Assembly (NCBI GenBank): GCA_900755685.1
Contig: CAAEHI010000005.1
Location: 1 to 36,353 of the forward strand
Direction of reading: 5' to 3'
DNA: 36,353 nt
From: an uncultured Collinsella sp.
GTDB taxonomy: Bacteria > Actinomycetota > Coriobacteriia > Coriobacteriales > Coriobacteriaceae
In this document: piece after piece, positions 8,820-18,891 of the stretch
Numbering within the stretch: position 1 is the stretch's first letter
Layout of the letters: every line of letters begins with the position of its first letter
Notes under the pieces: generated by a model
What the model was told of the DNA's origin: nothing
Database searches by the model: none
Seen by the model: the letters and a program-made list of their open reading frames with translations, nothing else
Program-made: the position numbers and the translations under genes

Positions 8820-9839
8820 ATGAGTGAATCGACTGCGGTGGAGGCGCCGGCGGCAAAGGAGCCGTTCTTTAAGATGTCCTCCATCCCGGGTGCCAATATT
8901 TTGGTGCCGCTTCTGTTGGGCTGCCTGCTCAACACGCTATTCCCCGATCTGTTCAAAACGCTCGGCAGCTTTACGCTTGGCATGACCCAGCAGGGTGCAG
9001 GCCCGCTCGTGGGCGCTTTTTTGCTTATCGTCGGTACGACGATTTCATTTAAGAGTGCTCCTGCCGCCGCTGCCCGCGGTGCCATCATCATCGCTGTCAA
9101 GCAGATCGTGGTCGTTGCCGTGTCGCTGCTCATCCTTTATGTGTTCAACGACAACTTGTTTGGCATTTCTGCAATGGTGATGCTGGCGGCTTGCACGGGT
9201 GCCAACAACGCTATGTACGCTGGACTGATGGGCACCATGGGCAACGAGGCCGAGCGTGGCGCCGTCGCCATCACCACGCTGGTTGTCGGCCCTCCGGTCA
9301 CGATGATTGTCCTTGGCGCTGCCGGCCAGGCTCCGATCGGCTGGGGGCCCCTGGGGGCCCCCCCCCTGCCGATCGTCGTCGGCATTATCCTGGGCAACCT
9401 GTTCCCCAGCTTTAAGAAGATGATGGCACCGGCACTTTCCGCCATCATCGTGCTCGTCTTCTTTGCTATGGGCTCGGCCATGACTTTTGGCCAGCTTATC
9501 AACGGCGGTCTTCCCGGCATCCTGCTCGGCGTGATCTGCTCGGTGGTCTTTGCAATTCCCGTCATCGCGGTCGATAAGCTCACGGGCGGCACGGGTGTCG
9601 CAGGTGCGGCCATTTCGAGCTGCGCCGGAGCCAATGTGGCCACGCCTGCTGCCATGGCAAGCGTCAACGAGGCCATGTACGGCGGTGCGGTGCTCGCGAC
9701 GGCTACGGCACAGGTTGCTGCCTGTGCAATCGTGACGGCTATTTTGACCCCGCTGGTCACCAGCTGGTGCTACAAGCATTTTGAGGGCCAGCAGAGCAAC
9801 GGCAAGGCAACGACCGACAAGGCCTCCGCAGCCGCCTAA
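8820..9839 (+). CDS. kdgT: 2-keto-3-deoxygluconate permease family transporter
   Basis: A 339-residue polytopic membrane protein of the KdgT family, which imports 2-keto-3-deoxygluconate with protons. Family landmarks include IPGANILVPLLLGCLLNTLF near the N-terminus, and DKLTGGTGVAGAAISSCAGA followed by NVATPAAMASV in the C-terminal half. About ten hydrophobic segments are visible. ATG 8820 is chosen because AAAGGAGATATAT lies just before it; an in-frame ATG at 8799 would place that ribosome binding site inside the gene. The codons for GWGPLGAPPLP include a run of nine C bases, a possible slippage site. Substrate is inferred from family and from the neighbouring dehydrogenase. Confidence 0.85.
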   Translation: MSESTAVEAPAAKEPFFKMSSIPGANILVPLLLGCLLNTLFPDLFKTLGSFTLGMTQQGAGPLVGAFLLIVGTTISFKSAPAAAARGAIIIAVKQIVVVAVSLLILYVFNDNLFGISAMVMLAACTGANNAMYAGLMGTMGNEAERGAVAITTLVVGPPVTMIVLGAAGQAPIGWGPLGAPPLPIVVGIILGNLFPSFKKMMAPALSAIIVLVFFAMGSAMTFGQLINGGLPGILLGVICSVVFAIPVIAVDKLTGGTGVAGAAISSCAGANVATPAAMASVNEAMYGGAVLATATAQVAACAIVTAILTPLVTSWCYKHFEGQQSNGKATTDKASAAA

Positions 9840-9877
9840 TGCTAAACGGTAATCAAAGCTAAAAACTAGCTACGCCA

Positions 9878-9916
9878 CAGGGCGGCCACGGGGGATCCCG
9901 TGGCCGCCCTGCAGTT
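9878..9916 (+). terminator. Strong terminator after the KdgT-type permease
   Basis: A perfect 15-bp stem (9878-9892 with 9897-9911; core GGGCGGCCACGGG) closes a GGAT loop and is followed by CAGTTT. It closes the dehydrogenase/permease unit. Confidence 0.8.
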
Positions 9917-10305
9917 TCTGTAGGGTCTTTGGGACACTTTACCCTGCTAAAGCTGGCATAACAGCTAGAGCGAACGTCGTACAAAGGCAAGGAAAAATAA
10001 CATACAAATCGGTGAACGGTAGTTGTTTGCACTCGCATTTCCTGCGGATTTGTAAAAAACGCCATTATGATATAAAAAAAGAAACATATAACAGCCCAGA
10101 TGGAGAGGGTCGCTATGTTATCCTTCTCAGACGGATGAAATCTTGGGTTTTGGGTTGTAGTTCCAAGGTGGACAAACGTTTTCCCTGCACCAACGTGTGG
10201 TGAAGAACGGAAGAAGCCGGTAGTGCAAGCCGAACATTCAAGAATTCAATAAGCAGCGGTGTGAGAGAGCGCCGCATAACACGTAACTAGGAGCGTGGTT
10301 ACACA
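9917..10305 (+). promoter_or_regulatory. Long leader region of the pyruvate formate-lyase gene
   Basis: About 390 bases without a normal gene, upstream of pflB. The AT-rich stretch around 10049-10090 (TTGTAA, TATGATATAA) is the likely promoter area, though no clean -35/-10 pair with 17-bp spacing is seen. A motif ATTTCCTGCGG at 10037-10047 also occurs inside the inverted-repeat element at 28198. The remaining roughly 200 bases would be an untranslated leader containing two tiny reading frames at 10115 and 10135. No known riboswitch is recognised. Confidence 0.4.
10135..10203 (+). CDS. Possible 22-residue leader peptide upstream of pflB
   Basis: A seven-codon frame (10115-10138, MLSFSDG) begins seven bases after GGAGAGG. 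Its TGA overlaps the ATG of a second frame, which encodes MKSWVLGCSSK and then VDKRFPCTNVW before stopping at 10203. The ATGA overlap is the usual coupling arrangement. The peptide has two Trp and two Cys and no known family. It could be a leader peptide or simply chance; there is no independent support. Confidence 0.25.
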   Translation: MKSWVLGCSSKVDKRFPCTNVW

Positions 10306-12357
<2,052 letters not shown>

Positions 12358-12358
12358 C

Positions 12359-12419
12359 TATTGTTAGTGCTATACTAACAATAACGATTACTGATTAGTG
12401 CGCCGGTTTCGGCCGGCGC
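12359..12419 (+). promoter_or_regulatory. Two hairpins between the split PFL genes
   Basis: The first hairpin is a perfect 10-bp stem, TATTGTTAGT (12359-12368) with ACTAACAATA (12374-12383). The second is GCGCCGG (12400-12406) with CCGGCGC (12413-12419). Neither is followed by a T-run. They may set the relative amount of the two PFL polypeptides by partial termination or by protecting the mRNA end; this is inference. Confidence 0.5.
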
Positions 12420-12442
12420 CTATTAATCGAAGGAGACACATT

Positions 12443-12694
12443 ATGAAGGTTTCTGAAGTTTCCGAGACCCAGGCCGATAACCTGGTCCACATGCTCGACG
12501 CTTACGCCGAGAAGGGTGGCCACCACCTGAACATCAACGTCTTCAACCGTGAGACGCTGCTCGACGCTCAGGCTCACCCCGAGAAGTACCCGCAGCTGAC
12601 CATCCGCGTTTCCGGCTATGCCGTGAACTTCCACACGCTCACCAAGGAGCAGCAGGACGAGGTCATTGCGCGTACCTTCCACGACAAGTTCTAA
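12443..12694 (+). CDS. Stand-alone glycyl-radical domain of pyruvate formate-lyase (GrcA/YfiD-like)
   Basis: An 83-residue protein equal to the C-terminal domain of PFL: GGHHLNINVFNRETLLDA, HPEKYPQLTIRVSGYAV and EQQDEVIARTF. The radical-bearing glycine is Gly58 in RVSGYAV. It has its own start after GAAGGAG. E. coli YfiD/GrcA is a similar free domain (about 127 residues) that replaces an oxygen-damaged PFL C-terminus. Here the main enzyme has no domain of its own, so this protein should be essential for activity rather than a spare part. The activating enzyme at 19921 would install the radical. It follows pflB by 85 bases; a nested inverted repeat begins at its stop codon. Confidence 0.93.
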   Translation: MKVSEVSETQADNLVHMLDAYAEKGGHHLNINVFNRETLLDAQAHPEKYPQLTIRVSGYAVNFHTLTKEQQDEVIARTFHDKF

Positions 12695-12872
12695 AGGGTT
12701 CAACTCCTGTAGGATTACTGGGGCCGGTTTTGGGTTATTTCCCAAAACGTCCTCGGACATGCAAAGAGGCTCCGCTGCGCGCGTTGCGCGGCGGAGCCTC
12801 TTTGCGTCCTGCGGGATGTTTTGGAAAATAACCCAAAACCGGCCATGTGGGGTCCTTTGGAGTCACCCTTTA
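12692..12872 (+). repeat. Nested inverted repeat E1 (3'-UTR type)
   Basis: Outer arms 12722-12748 and 12818-12844 pair at 26 of 27 positions. Inner arms 12761-12780 and 12786-12805 form a 20-bp stem with one G-U pair. Between them is an internal loop of GTCCTCGGACAT on the left (12749-12760) and GTCCTGCGGGAT on the right (12806-12817). Weaker outermost pairing joins TAAAGGGT at the stop codon of the upstream gene (12692-12699) to ACCCTTTA (12865-12872). The loop bases recur in the elements at 22314 and 27800, while the stems differ. Confidence 0.85.
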
Positions 12873-12963
12873 GGCGGAACTCTCCTAATTATTTGGATGA
12901 GTCGTTTACTTACTTGTACTGTTACCGTCTTCCCGCTCTTGTTGGGGTATGCTTTGTTCGTAT

Positions 12964-12981
12964 GTAAACGTATGACATGTT
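12964..12981 (+). promoter_or_regulatory. LacI-type operator before the regulator gene
   Basis: GTAAACGTATGACATGTT matches the 18-bp sites in front of the GH32 gene (AAACG, then TGACAT). It lies 17 bases before the LacI-type gene's ATG, which suggests autoregulation. Confidence 0.6.
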
Positions 12982-12997
12982 GATGGGGGAGGGTGCT

Positions 12998-14008
12998 ATG
13001 GCTCGCGAGAGTGCTCGTTCTAAGGATACGGCTAAGCCTGGCATCAAGGAAGTTGCAGCGGTGGCGGGGGTTTCGCCTACTACGGTATCTCGCGTGCTTA
13101 ATAATCGCGGCTATATTAGCCAAGAGACCCGCGATAAGGTCCATGCCGCGATGAAGCGCATCAACTATACGCCCAACGATATCGCCCGTGCCATGCTCAA
13201 CGGTCGCCTGAATCTTATCGGTATGATCGTCCCCTATGTCAGCAGTCCGTTTCATGCCCAAGTGGTTCAAGTCATTGAGCATACCCTGGCCGAAAACGGT
13301 TTTAAGATGCTGCTGTGCAATAGCGCCAATCGACCCGAGCTTGAGCGCTCTTATATCGACATGCTTCGACGCAATATGGTTGATGGCGTCATCGTCAACT
13401 CGCTTAATATCGGTGCCGAGGCGTATGCCGAGATGGGCTTGAGTCTGGTTGGTATCGACTGCGACCTTGGCGAAGCCTCTGTTCAGATTGCGAGCGACAG
13501 CTATAGCATCGGCGAACTTGCCACGCGTCGCCTGATCGATGACGGATGTTCACGCATCCTGTGCCTGCGCAGCAATAGCCGCATGCGCATGCCTGCCAAT
13601 AAGCGTACCGATGCCTACCTCGATGTTGTTGAGCAGGCCGGTTTGCCCGCGCTTGTCCGTGAGGTTGAGTTCGTTAAGCCCGACGACGAAAAGAGCGCGG
13701 TCGTTGCGAAGATCCTCGATGAGAACCCCGATATTGACGGCATCTTTGCGGGAGACGACACGATGGCGGCTATCTGTCTTAACGTGATGAAGCAGCGCGG
13801 CTTGAGCGCTCCGGGCGATATTAAGGTCGTGGGCGCGGATGGTGCCCGCCGCACTATGACGTTTATGCCTGACTTAACAACCGTACGCCAAGATATCGAT
13901 CGCATCGGAGAGCTCGCGGCGCAATCCATCATTGCTCTTATTAACGGCGAAAAGCCCGAATCGAATATCAAGCTCCCCGTTGAACTCATTGAGGGTAAAA
14001 CCGCGTAG
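12998..14008 (+). CDS. LacI-family transcriptional regulator of the sucrose/fructoside cassette
   Basis: A 336-residue LacI/GalR regulator. The N-terminal helix-turn-helix is at about residues 12-32 (IKEVAAVAGVSPTTVSRVLN), followed by the hinge region and a periplasmic-binding-protein-like sugar-sensing domain beginning LIGMIVPYVSSPFHAQ. ATG 12998 follows GGGGGAGGG; an in-frame start at 12977 would add MLMGEGA without benefit. It precedes the GH32-PTS-GH32 genes in the same direction. Near-identical 18-bp sites in front of itself and in front of those genes argue that it represses both until the sugar or its phosphate appears. The exact inducer is not readable. Confidence 0.93.
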   Translation: MARESARSKDTAKPGIKEVAAVAGVSPTTVSRVLNNRGYISQETRDKVHAAMKRINYTPNDIARAMLNGRLNLIGMIVPYVSSPFHAQVVQVIEHTLAENGFKMLLCNSANRPELERSYIDMLRRNMVDGVIVNSLNIGAEAYAEMGLSLVGIDCDLGEASVQIASDSYSIGELATRRLIDDGCSRILCLRSNSRMRMPANKRTDAYLDVVEQAGLPALVREVEFVKPDDEKSAVVAKILDENPDIDGIFAGDDTMAAICLNVMKQRGLSAPGDIKVVGADGARRTMTFMPDLTTVRQDIDRIGELAAQSIIALINGEKPESNIKLPVELIEGKTA

Positions 14009-14060
14009 TTCATCCCGTGCCAAAAGAATTCCTCAAACACCTCTGATGACCGTTCGCCGG

Positions 14061-14149
14061 CATATGTCAACCGTTTGCCGACGACTGGAACTGCGAAAAG
14101 ACGTATTGGTGTGAAAACGTTTGACATATGAAAACGATTGACATATCTT
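14061..14149 (+). promoter_or_regulatory. Promoter with three LacI-type operators for the GH32-PTS operon
   Basis: Three 18-bp sites share the core AAACG(N)TTGACATAT: one inverted at 14061-14078, and GAAAACGTTTGACATATG at 14113-14130 abutting GAAAACGATTGACATATC at 14130-14147. A consensus promoter is embedded in them: TTGACA at 14121-14126, a 17-bp spacer, and TATCTT at 14144-14149. A bound repressor would cover both promoter boxes. Confidence 0.75.
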
Positions 14150-14192
14150 GCAGTTGTACCGAGTTAGTATCTCGTGAGAAAGGAAGTCTCGG

Positions 14193-15575
14193 ATGCACAA
14201 GGTGTATTACCAGCCTGAGGGAATTTGGGTAGGCGACATCATGCCGTACGGCGAGGACGGCACGTTCTATCTCTACCATCAGCGTGACACGCGAAACCCC
14301 GGACCTTTCGGAGAGCCGTTTGGCTGGGCACTCGCGACAACCAAGGACTTCGTCAATTACAAAGACTTTGGCGAGAGCCTTGAGCGTGGCGGCGACGAGG
14401 AAGTCGACCAGTATGTTTATGCCGGCACGGTGTTTAAGGTGGGCGACAAGTACCATGCGCTCTACACTGGTTGCAATCGCGATAAGGTCAAGGCACGCTT
14501 GATGAAGCAGGTTCTTCTTCACGCAACGAGTGACGACGCCGTCAAGTGGGAGAAGAACATCGCCGAGACGCTGCTTCCGCCCCAGGAGGGTTACGATGAC
14601 CGCAACTGGCGCGATCCCTTTGTGCTTTGGGATGAGGAGAACGAAGAGTACATGCTCATCCTCGGCACGCGTGTGGGCGAGGACAAGCGTCTGATGACCG
14701 GTCGTCTGGTCAAGTTCACCTCCAAGGACCTGGATACCTGGGAGTTCCAGGGCGACTGGTGGAATCCGGGCCTGTACACCATGTTCGAGATGCCTGATCT
14801 CTTTAAGATGGGCGACTGGTGGTATCTGGTGTTCTCCGAGTACAGTGATGGCAACAAGACCCGTTACCGCATGTCTCGCTCTATCAACGGTCCTTGGATC
14901 ACTCCTGCGGACGATTCCTTCGATGGCCGCGCGTACTATGCCGCGCGTACCGCATTTGATGGCGAGCGCCGCGTTCTCTTTGGTTGGGTTCCTACGCGTG
15001 ACGAGGGCGGTGACCCCAGCTCTTACCTGTGGGGTGGCACCTTTATGCCTCTCGAGATCGTTCAGCGTGCTGACGGAACGCTCGGCACCAAGCTCCCCGA
15101 CAGCATGCTTGGCGCCTTTGGCGAGGCTAAGGCAGTCGAGGCCTTTGAGCTTTCCTGCGAGTCGGGCAAGGTCGAGCAGGTGCTCGCCGCGGATGCCGGT
15201 TCCACCTATATGCTCGATGCCGACATCGAGCTCGCCGGTGACGCTGCCGGCTTCTCGGTGAAGCTTGCCGAGGACGCCGAGTCCGGTCTTGCCTATGAGT
15301 TCCGCGCCAACCTGCGTGAGGGCAAGCTCGAGTTTACGGCGGCCCCCCAGTATCCGTGGTTCCAGGTCAACAACATGGGCCTCGAGCGTCCGTTGTTCTT
15401 TAAGGGCGAGGGCACTCATCATGTGCGCCTGGTCGTTGACGACGATATCGCGACCATCTTTGTCGATGATGTTGCGCTTAACGCGCGCTTCTGCAATAAG
15501 CAGGGCCAGGGTGTGGCGCTGACGGTCACCGACGGTACGCTCAAGTGCGCAAATGCAACGATCGCGTCTCTGTAA
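14193..15575 (+). CDS. Atypical GH32-family glycosidase
   Basis: A 460-residue five-bladed beta-propeller enzyme of GH32 type with a C-terminal beta-sandwich from about residue 320. The usual WMNDPNG nucleophile motif is replaced by WVGDIMPY (Asp15). The transition-state Asp is kept as Asp141 in WRDPF. The acid/base motif is FEMPDLF (Glu199) instead of ECPDLF. No signal peptide, so it is cytoplasmic. The ribosome binding site AAAGGAAG precedes the ATG. It heads a sucrose-type PTS operon that also contains a classical GH32 enzyme, so it probably acts on a different phosphorylated fructoside or a related linkage. Substrate is unknown. Confidence 0.85.
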   Translation: MHKVYYQPEGIWVGDIMPYGEDGTFYLYHQRDTRNPGPFGEPFGWALATTKDFVNYKDFGESLERGGDEEVDQYVYAGTVFKVGDKYHALYTGCNRDKVKARLMKQVLLHATSDDAVKWEKNIAETLLPPQEGYDDRNWRDPFVLWDEENEEYMLILGTRVGEDKRLMTGRLVKFTSKDLDTWEFQGDWWNPGLYTMFEMPDLFKMGDWWYLVFSEYSDGNKTRYRMSRSINGPWITPADDSFDGRAYYAARTAFDGERRVLFGWVPTRDEGGDPSSYLWGGTFMPLEIVQRADGTLGTKLPDSMLGAFGEAKAVEAFELSCESGKVEQVLAADAGSTYMLDADIELAGDAAGFSVKLAEDAESGLAYEFRANLREGKLEFTAAPQYPWFQVNNMGLERPLFFKGEGTHHVRLVVDDDIATIFVDDVALNARFCNKQGQGVALTVTDGTLKCANATIASL

Positions 15576-15620
15576 TGGCATCAAAACGTCTTATGATTTC
15601 GTAAAGGAATGGAGAGGAAC

Positions 15621-17072
15621 ATGGACTACAAGGCAGTGTCCCAGCAAGTCGTCGACAACGTCGGCGGACTGGAGAACATCGAGGGCGCCACGCATTGCGT
15701 GACCCGTCTGCGTCTGGTGCTCAAGGATACGAGCAAATACAACAAGGCCGAGCTCGAGAACATCGATGGCGTCAAGGGCGTGCTGTACAACAGCGGCCAG
15801 CTCATGATCATCTTCGGTACCGGTACCGTCAACAAGGTTTACGATGAGTTTATGGCTCTGACGGGCGTTAAGGAGATCAGTGCTTCCGAGGTCAAGGGCG
15901 CCGAGGCGGACAAGAAGGGCAAGTTCTTCTCGGTCCTCAAGGTATTCTCGGACATCTTTATCCCCATCATTCCCGCCTTCGTCGGCGCTGCAATCATCAT
16001 CGGCCTTAAGTCGCTGATCGTTGCCAACGGCCTCTTTGGCATGGAGGGCAGCCTCGCCGATCACAGCGAGTTCCTCAAGAACCTCGCAAGCTTCTTTGCC
16101 ATTATCGCCACCACGTTCGACTACCTGCCTGTCCTGGTTATGTACAGCGCGGTCAAGCGTTTTGGCGGTAACCCGATCCTGGGCATCCTCGTCGGTATCG
16201 TCATGGTTCACCCGAGCCTTATGAACCGCAACACGTTCGTTATGGATCCGACGGGTGCTGAGTACTGGAACTTTGGTCCGCTCTCCATTCCCATGGTTGC
16301 TTTCCAGGGCGGCGTGTTCCCTGCAATCCTGACTGCCTGGTTTATGGCCAAGGTCGAAAAGATTGCCCAGAAGTACATCCCCGAGGTCGTCTCGTTCGTC
16401 TTTGTCCCGACCGTTACCCTGATTCTTGCTAACGTCGCCCTGTTCACCGTGTTCGGCCCGCTCGGCAACCTGATCGGCGACGTCCTCGCCGGTGTAATCG
16501 ATATCCTGTACAACAGGATGGGCGTCTTCGGTGCCTTTGTCTTTGCCGCATTCCTGCAGCCGCTCGTCGTTACCGGTACGCATCAGTTCATCCAGGGTAT
16601 CGAGGCAAACCTCGTCGCCACGACTGGCTTCAACTACATCCAGGCCATCTGGTCGGTTTCCATCATCGCCCAGGGCGGCGGCGCCATCGGCATGTACCTC
16701 ATTCACAAGAAGCATTCCAAAGAGCGCAACATCTGCATGTCGTCCTTTATCCCGACGCTGGTCGGTATCTCCGAGCCCGCAATCTTTGCTGCAAACATGC
16801 GCTACTCGATCATCCCGTTCATCTGCGCTTGCATCGGTGCAGGCTGCGGCGGTGCCTTCGTGAAGCTCTTTGAGGTGCGCGCCATCGGTCAGGGTCTGAC
16901 CGGCGTGCTTGGCCTGCTCATCGTCACGCCCGAGACGCTCGTGTGGTATGTGGCTGGCAATCTCATCGCCTTTATCGTGCCGATCGTCTTGATCTTTGCC
17001 TACAACAAGGCAAAGGGCGTGCCGACCACTGATGAAGAGGGCGCTGGTGCTGGCTTTGATGTCAGCTTCTAG
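15621..17072 (+). CDS. PTS EIIBC, sucrose/trehalose/beta-glucoside type
   Basis: A 483-residue sugar permease that phosphorylates its substrate during uptake. The N-terminal IIB domain has Cys26 in HCVTRLRLVL and extends to about residue 85. The IIC membrane domain follows, with about ten helices and the motif GISEPAIFAANMRYSIIPF. There is no IIA domain at the C-terminus, so phosphate must come from a separate IIA, such as a glucose-type protein elsewhere. ATG 15621 follows GGAGAGGAAC. Flanked on both sides by GH32 genes, so sucrose or a related fructoside is the likely substrate. Confidence 0.92.
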   Translation: MDYKAVSQQVVDNVGGLENIEGATHCVTRLRLVLKDTSKYNKAELENIDGVKGVLYNSGQLMIIFGTGTVNKVYDEFMALTGVKEISASEVKGAEADKKGKFFSVLKVFSDIFIPIIPAFVGAAIIIGLKSLIVANGLFGMEGSLADHSEFLKNLASFFAIIATTFDYLPVLVMYSAVKRFGGNPILGILVGIVMVHPSLMNRNTFVMDPTGAEYWNFGPLSIPMVAFQGGVFPAILTAWFMAKVEKIAQKYIPEVVSFVFVPTVTLILANVALFTVFGPLGNLIGDVLAGVIDILYNRMGVFGAFVFAAFLQPLVVTGTHQFIQGIEANLVATTGFNYIQAIWSVSIIAQGGGAIGMYLIHKKHSKERNICMSSFIPTLVGISEPAIFAANMRYSIIPFICACIGAGCGGAFVKLFEVRAIGQGLTGVLGLLIVTPETLVWYVAGNLIAFIVPIVLIFAYNKAKGVPTTDEEGAGAGFDVSF

Positions 17073-17109
17073 TTGAGCCGTTCAGCGTAATCTGAGGATA
17101 AGTCCATTT

Positions 17110-17151
17110 GGGGAAGGGCGTTCGACTCGTGTGAGTCGAGCGTCCTTCCCC
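17110..17151 (+). promoter_or_regulatory. Long hairpin between the EIIBC and GH32 genes
   Basis: About 19 paired bases, with two G-U pairs, enclose a GTGT loop (stem ends GGGAAGG and CCTTCCC). There is no T-run. It may protect the upstream mRNA or reduce expression of the last gene; intrinsic termination is less likely. Confidence 0.6.
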
Positions 17152-17173
17152 ATAGACGAGAAAGTCAACGGCG

Positions 17174-18616
17174 ATGTTTAATCAAAAAAATAAGGTGACA
17201 CGCGCGGACTATGAGCAGTGGCGTGCCGGACAGGATGAGACGGCGGGTCGCATCGCGTCCGACCCCGATAGGCTCCTGTTCCATGTGGAGCCTGAGCTTG
17301 GCTGGCTCAACGACCCCAACGGTTTGGTGCAGATCGGTGATACGTATCACATCTATCACCAATACGATCCATTCGATGCTGCGCATGGCGGTCCAGTGCT
17401 TTGGAATCATCTGACAACAAAGGATTTTGTGACGTACGAGAATTGCGGCCCTGTGCTGTTCCCCGATTCCGATTTGGATTCGAGCGGAGCGTATTCTGGT
17501 TCTGCCTTTGTACACGACGGCAAGATTCACTACTTCTATACCGGCAACGTCAAGCATTTTGACCGCGATGATTACGACTACGTGTTGACGGGCCGTGAGC
17601 AAAACCAAATTCATATGGTTGCCGAGAATCCCGACGAATTGGGCAAGAAGCGTGTGGCTGTTGGGCCGGTCGATTACCCCGACGATATCGGTACGCACGT
17701 ACGCGACCCCAAGATCCTTGAACACGATGGTATCTACTACATGGTTCTGGGCGCTCGTACGAAAGACGACCGCGGCTGCGTGCTTGTCTATACCTCGAGC
17801 GATCTAGAGGACTGGAGCTATGCGACGCGCATTGAGCTGGGCGAGAAGTTTGGCTTTATGTGGGAGTGCCCCGATCTGTTTGAGCTCGATGGTGAGCTTA
17901 TTCTCGTTTGCTGTCCGCAGGGTGTGTCCGCCGATGGTTGGCGTTACCGCAATCCGCACCAGTGCGTGTGGTTTCCCATCGAGGCCGATTGGGAGGCGCC
18001 GAGTTTTAAGATCACCGGGCAGGGCATGCCCCCGATGGTCGATGCCGGCTTTGATTTCTACGCACCGCAGTCCTTTGAGGATGCTGCGGGTCGGCGTTTG
18101 ATGATCGGATGGTCGGGATGCCCCGATGCGACGGCAGAAAGCCCGACGGTGGCGCGCGGGTGGCAGTGCGCGTTGACGGTGCCGCGAGAGCTGAGCATGC
18201 GCGATGGTAAGCTCTGCCAGCAGCCGGCGCACGAGATTGAGAGGATGCGCGGCGACTGCGTTCGCACGACAGGCGGTGAAACCGTTGAGGAGCCGGGCCG
18301 CCTGTTTGATCTCGTGGTTTCCTGTGAGGGCGCCAAGATGGTTGAGCTCGAGATTCGCAAGGGTGTCTTTGTGCGCTATGCGGACGGGATGCTTACCCTC
18401 GACATGGGTGACGAAGGCTATGGGCGCGACCAGAGGTCGATTGAGCTCGGCGAGCTTCGCGACCTGCGCGTGCTTTCGGACACTACGATGGTCGAGATTT
18501 TTGCCAACGGCGGTGAGGCGGCACTTACGAGCCGTACCTATTCGTCGGCGGTTCCGGCGATGGCGCTGCACGCCGAGGGCGCGGCGTCGATGGATTTCTA
18601 CCGCCTCGCTCATTAA
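17174..18616 (+). CDS. Sucrose-6-phosphate hydrolase / beta-fructofuranosidase, GH32
   Basis: A 480-residue canonical GH32 enzyme splitting sucrose 6-phosphate (or sucrose) to glucose 6-phosphate and fructose. All three signature motifs are present: nucleophile Asp47 in WLNDPNG, Asp178 in VRDPK, and acid/base Glu231 in WECPDLF. A beta-sandwich domain occupies the last third. No signal peptide. It is the last gene of the LacI-controlled cassette, 101 bases after EIIBC with a hairpin between. The ribosome binding site is weak (GAGAAAG), so translation may be modest. The phospho-substrate preference is inferred from the PTS neighbour. Confidence 0.92.
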   Translation: MFNQKNKVTRADYEQWRAGQDETAGRIASDPDRLLFHVEPELGWLNDPNGLVQIGDTYHIYHQYDPFDAAHGGPVLWNHLTTKDFVTYENCGPVLFPDSDLDSSGAYSGSAFVHDGKIHYFYTGNVKHFDRDDYDYVLTGREQNQIHMVAENPDELGKKRVAVGPVDYPDDIGTHVRDPKILEHDGIYYMVLGARTKDDRGCVLVYTSSDLEDWSYATRIELGEKFGFMWECPDLFELDGELILVCCPQGVSADGWRYRNPHQCVWFPIEADWEAPSFKITGQGMPPMVDAGFDFYAPQSFEDAAGRRLMIGWSGCPDATAESPTVARGWQCALTVPRELSMRDGKLCQQPAHEIERMRGDCVRTTGGETVEEPGRLFDLVVSCEGAKMVELEIRKGVFVRYADGMLTLDMGDEGYGRDQRSIELGELRDLRVLSDTTMVEIFANGGEAALTSRTYSSAVPAMALHAEGAASMDFYRLAH

Positions 18617-18768
18617 CCGTGCATGGAGCACGATTGGACTTGTTGGGCGGAATGTGTCGCAGTTGCCGCGGCCAACTACCGTTTATCGCGTATAGCGACC
18701 GTTTGCGGAATAAGTAACACTCCTTAATAAACCGTGTAAAATCTCAGTTAAGCACGGAGTTTTCCAGG

Positions 18769-18810
18769 GAGACGCTGTCCTTTGTTATGTGCAAAGGGCG
18801 GCGTCTCTTT
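18769..18810 (+). terminator. Terminator in the GH32-DegV gap
   Basis: GAGACGCTGTCCTTTG (18769-18784) pairs with CAAAGGGCGGCGTCTC (18792-18807), including two G-U pairs, followed by TTT. It lies 150 bases after the GH32 stop. The preceding stretch has a TAAAAT box near 18737. No small RNA is recognised in this 275-bp gap. Confidence 0.65.
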
Positions 18811-18891
18811 GGCGCTTAGATGCCGTTGTGCAACAGCGCGACGCGCGTGTCATGTATTGAAAAGCCAATGTCGAGATGGGTCGTGATAAGA

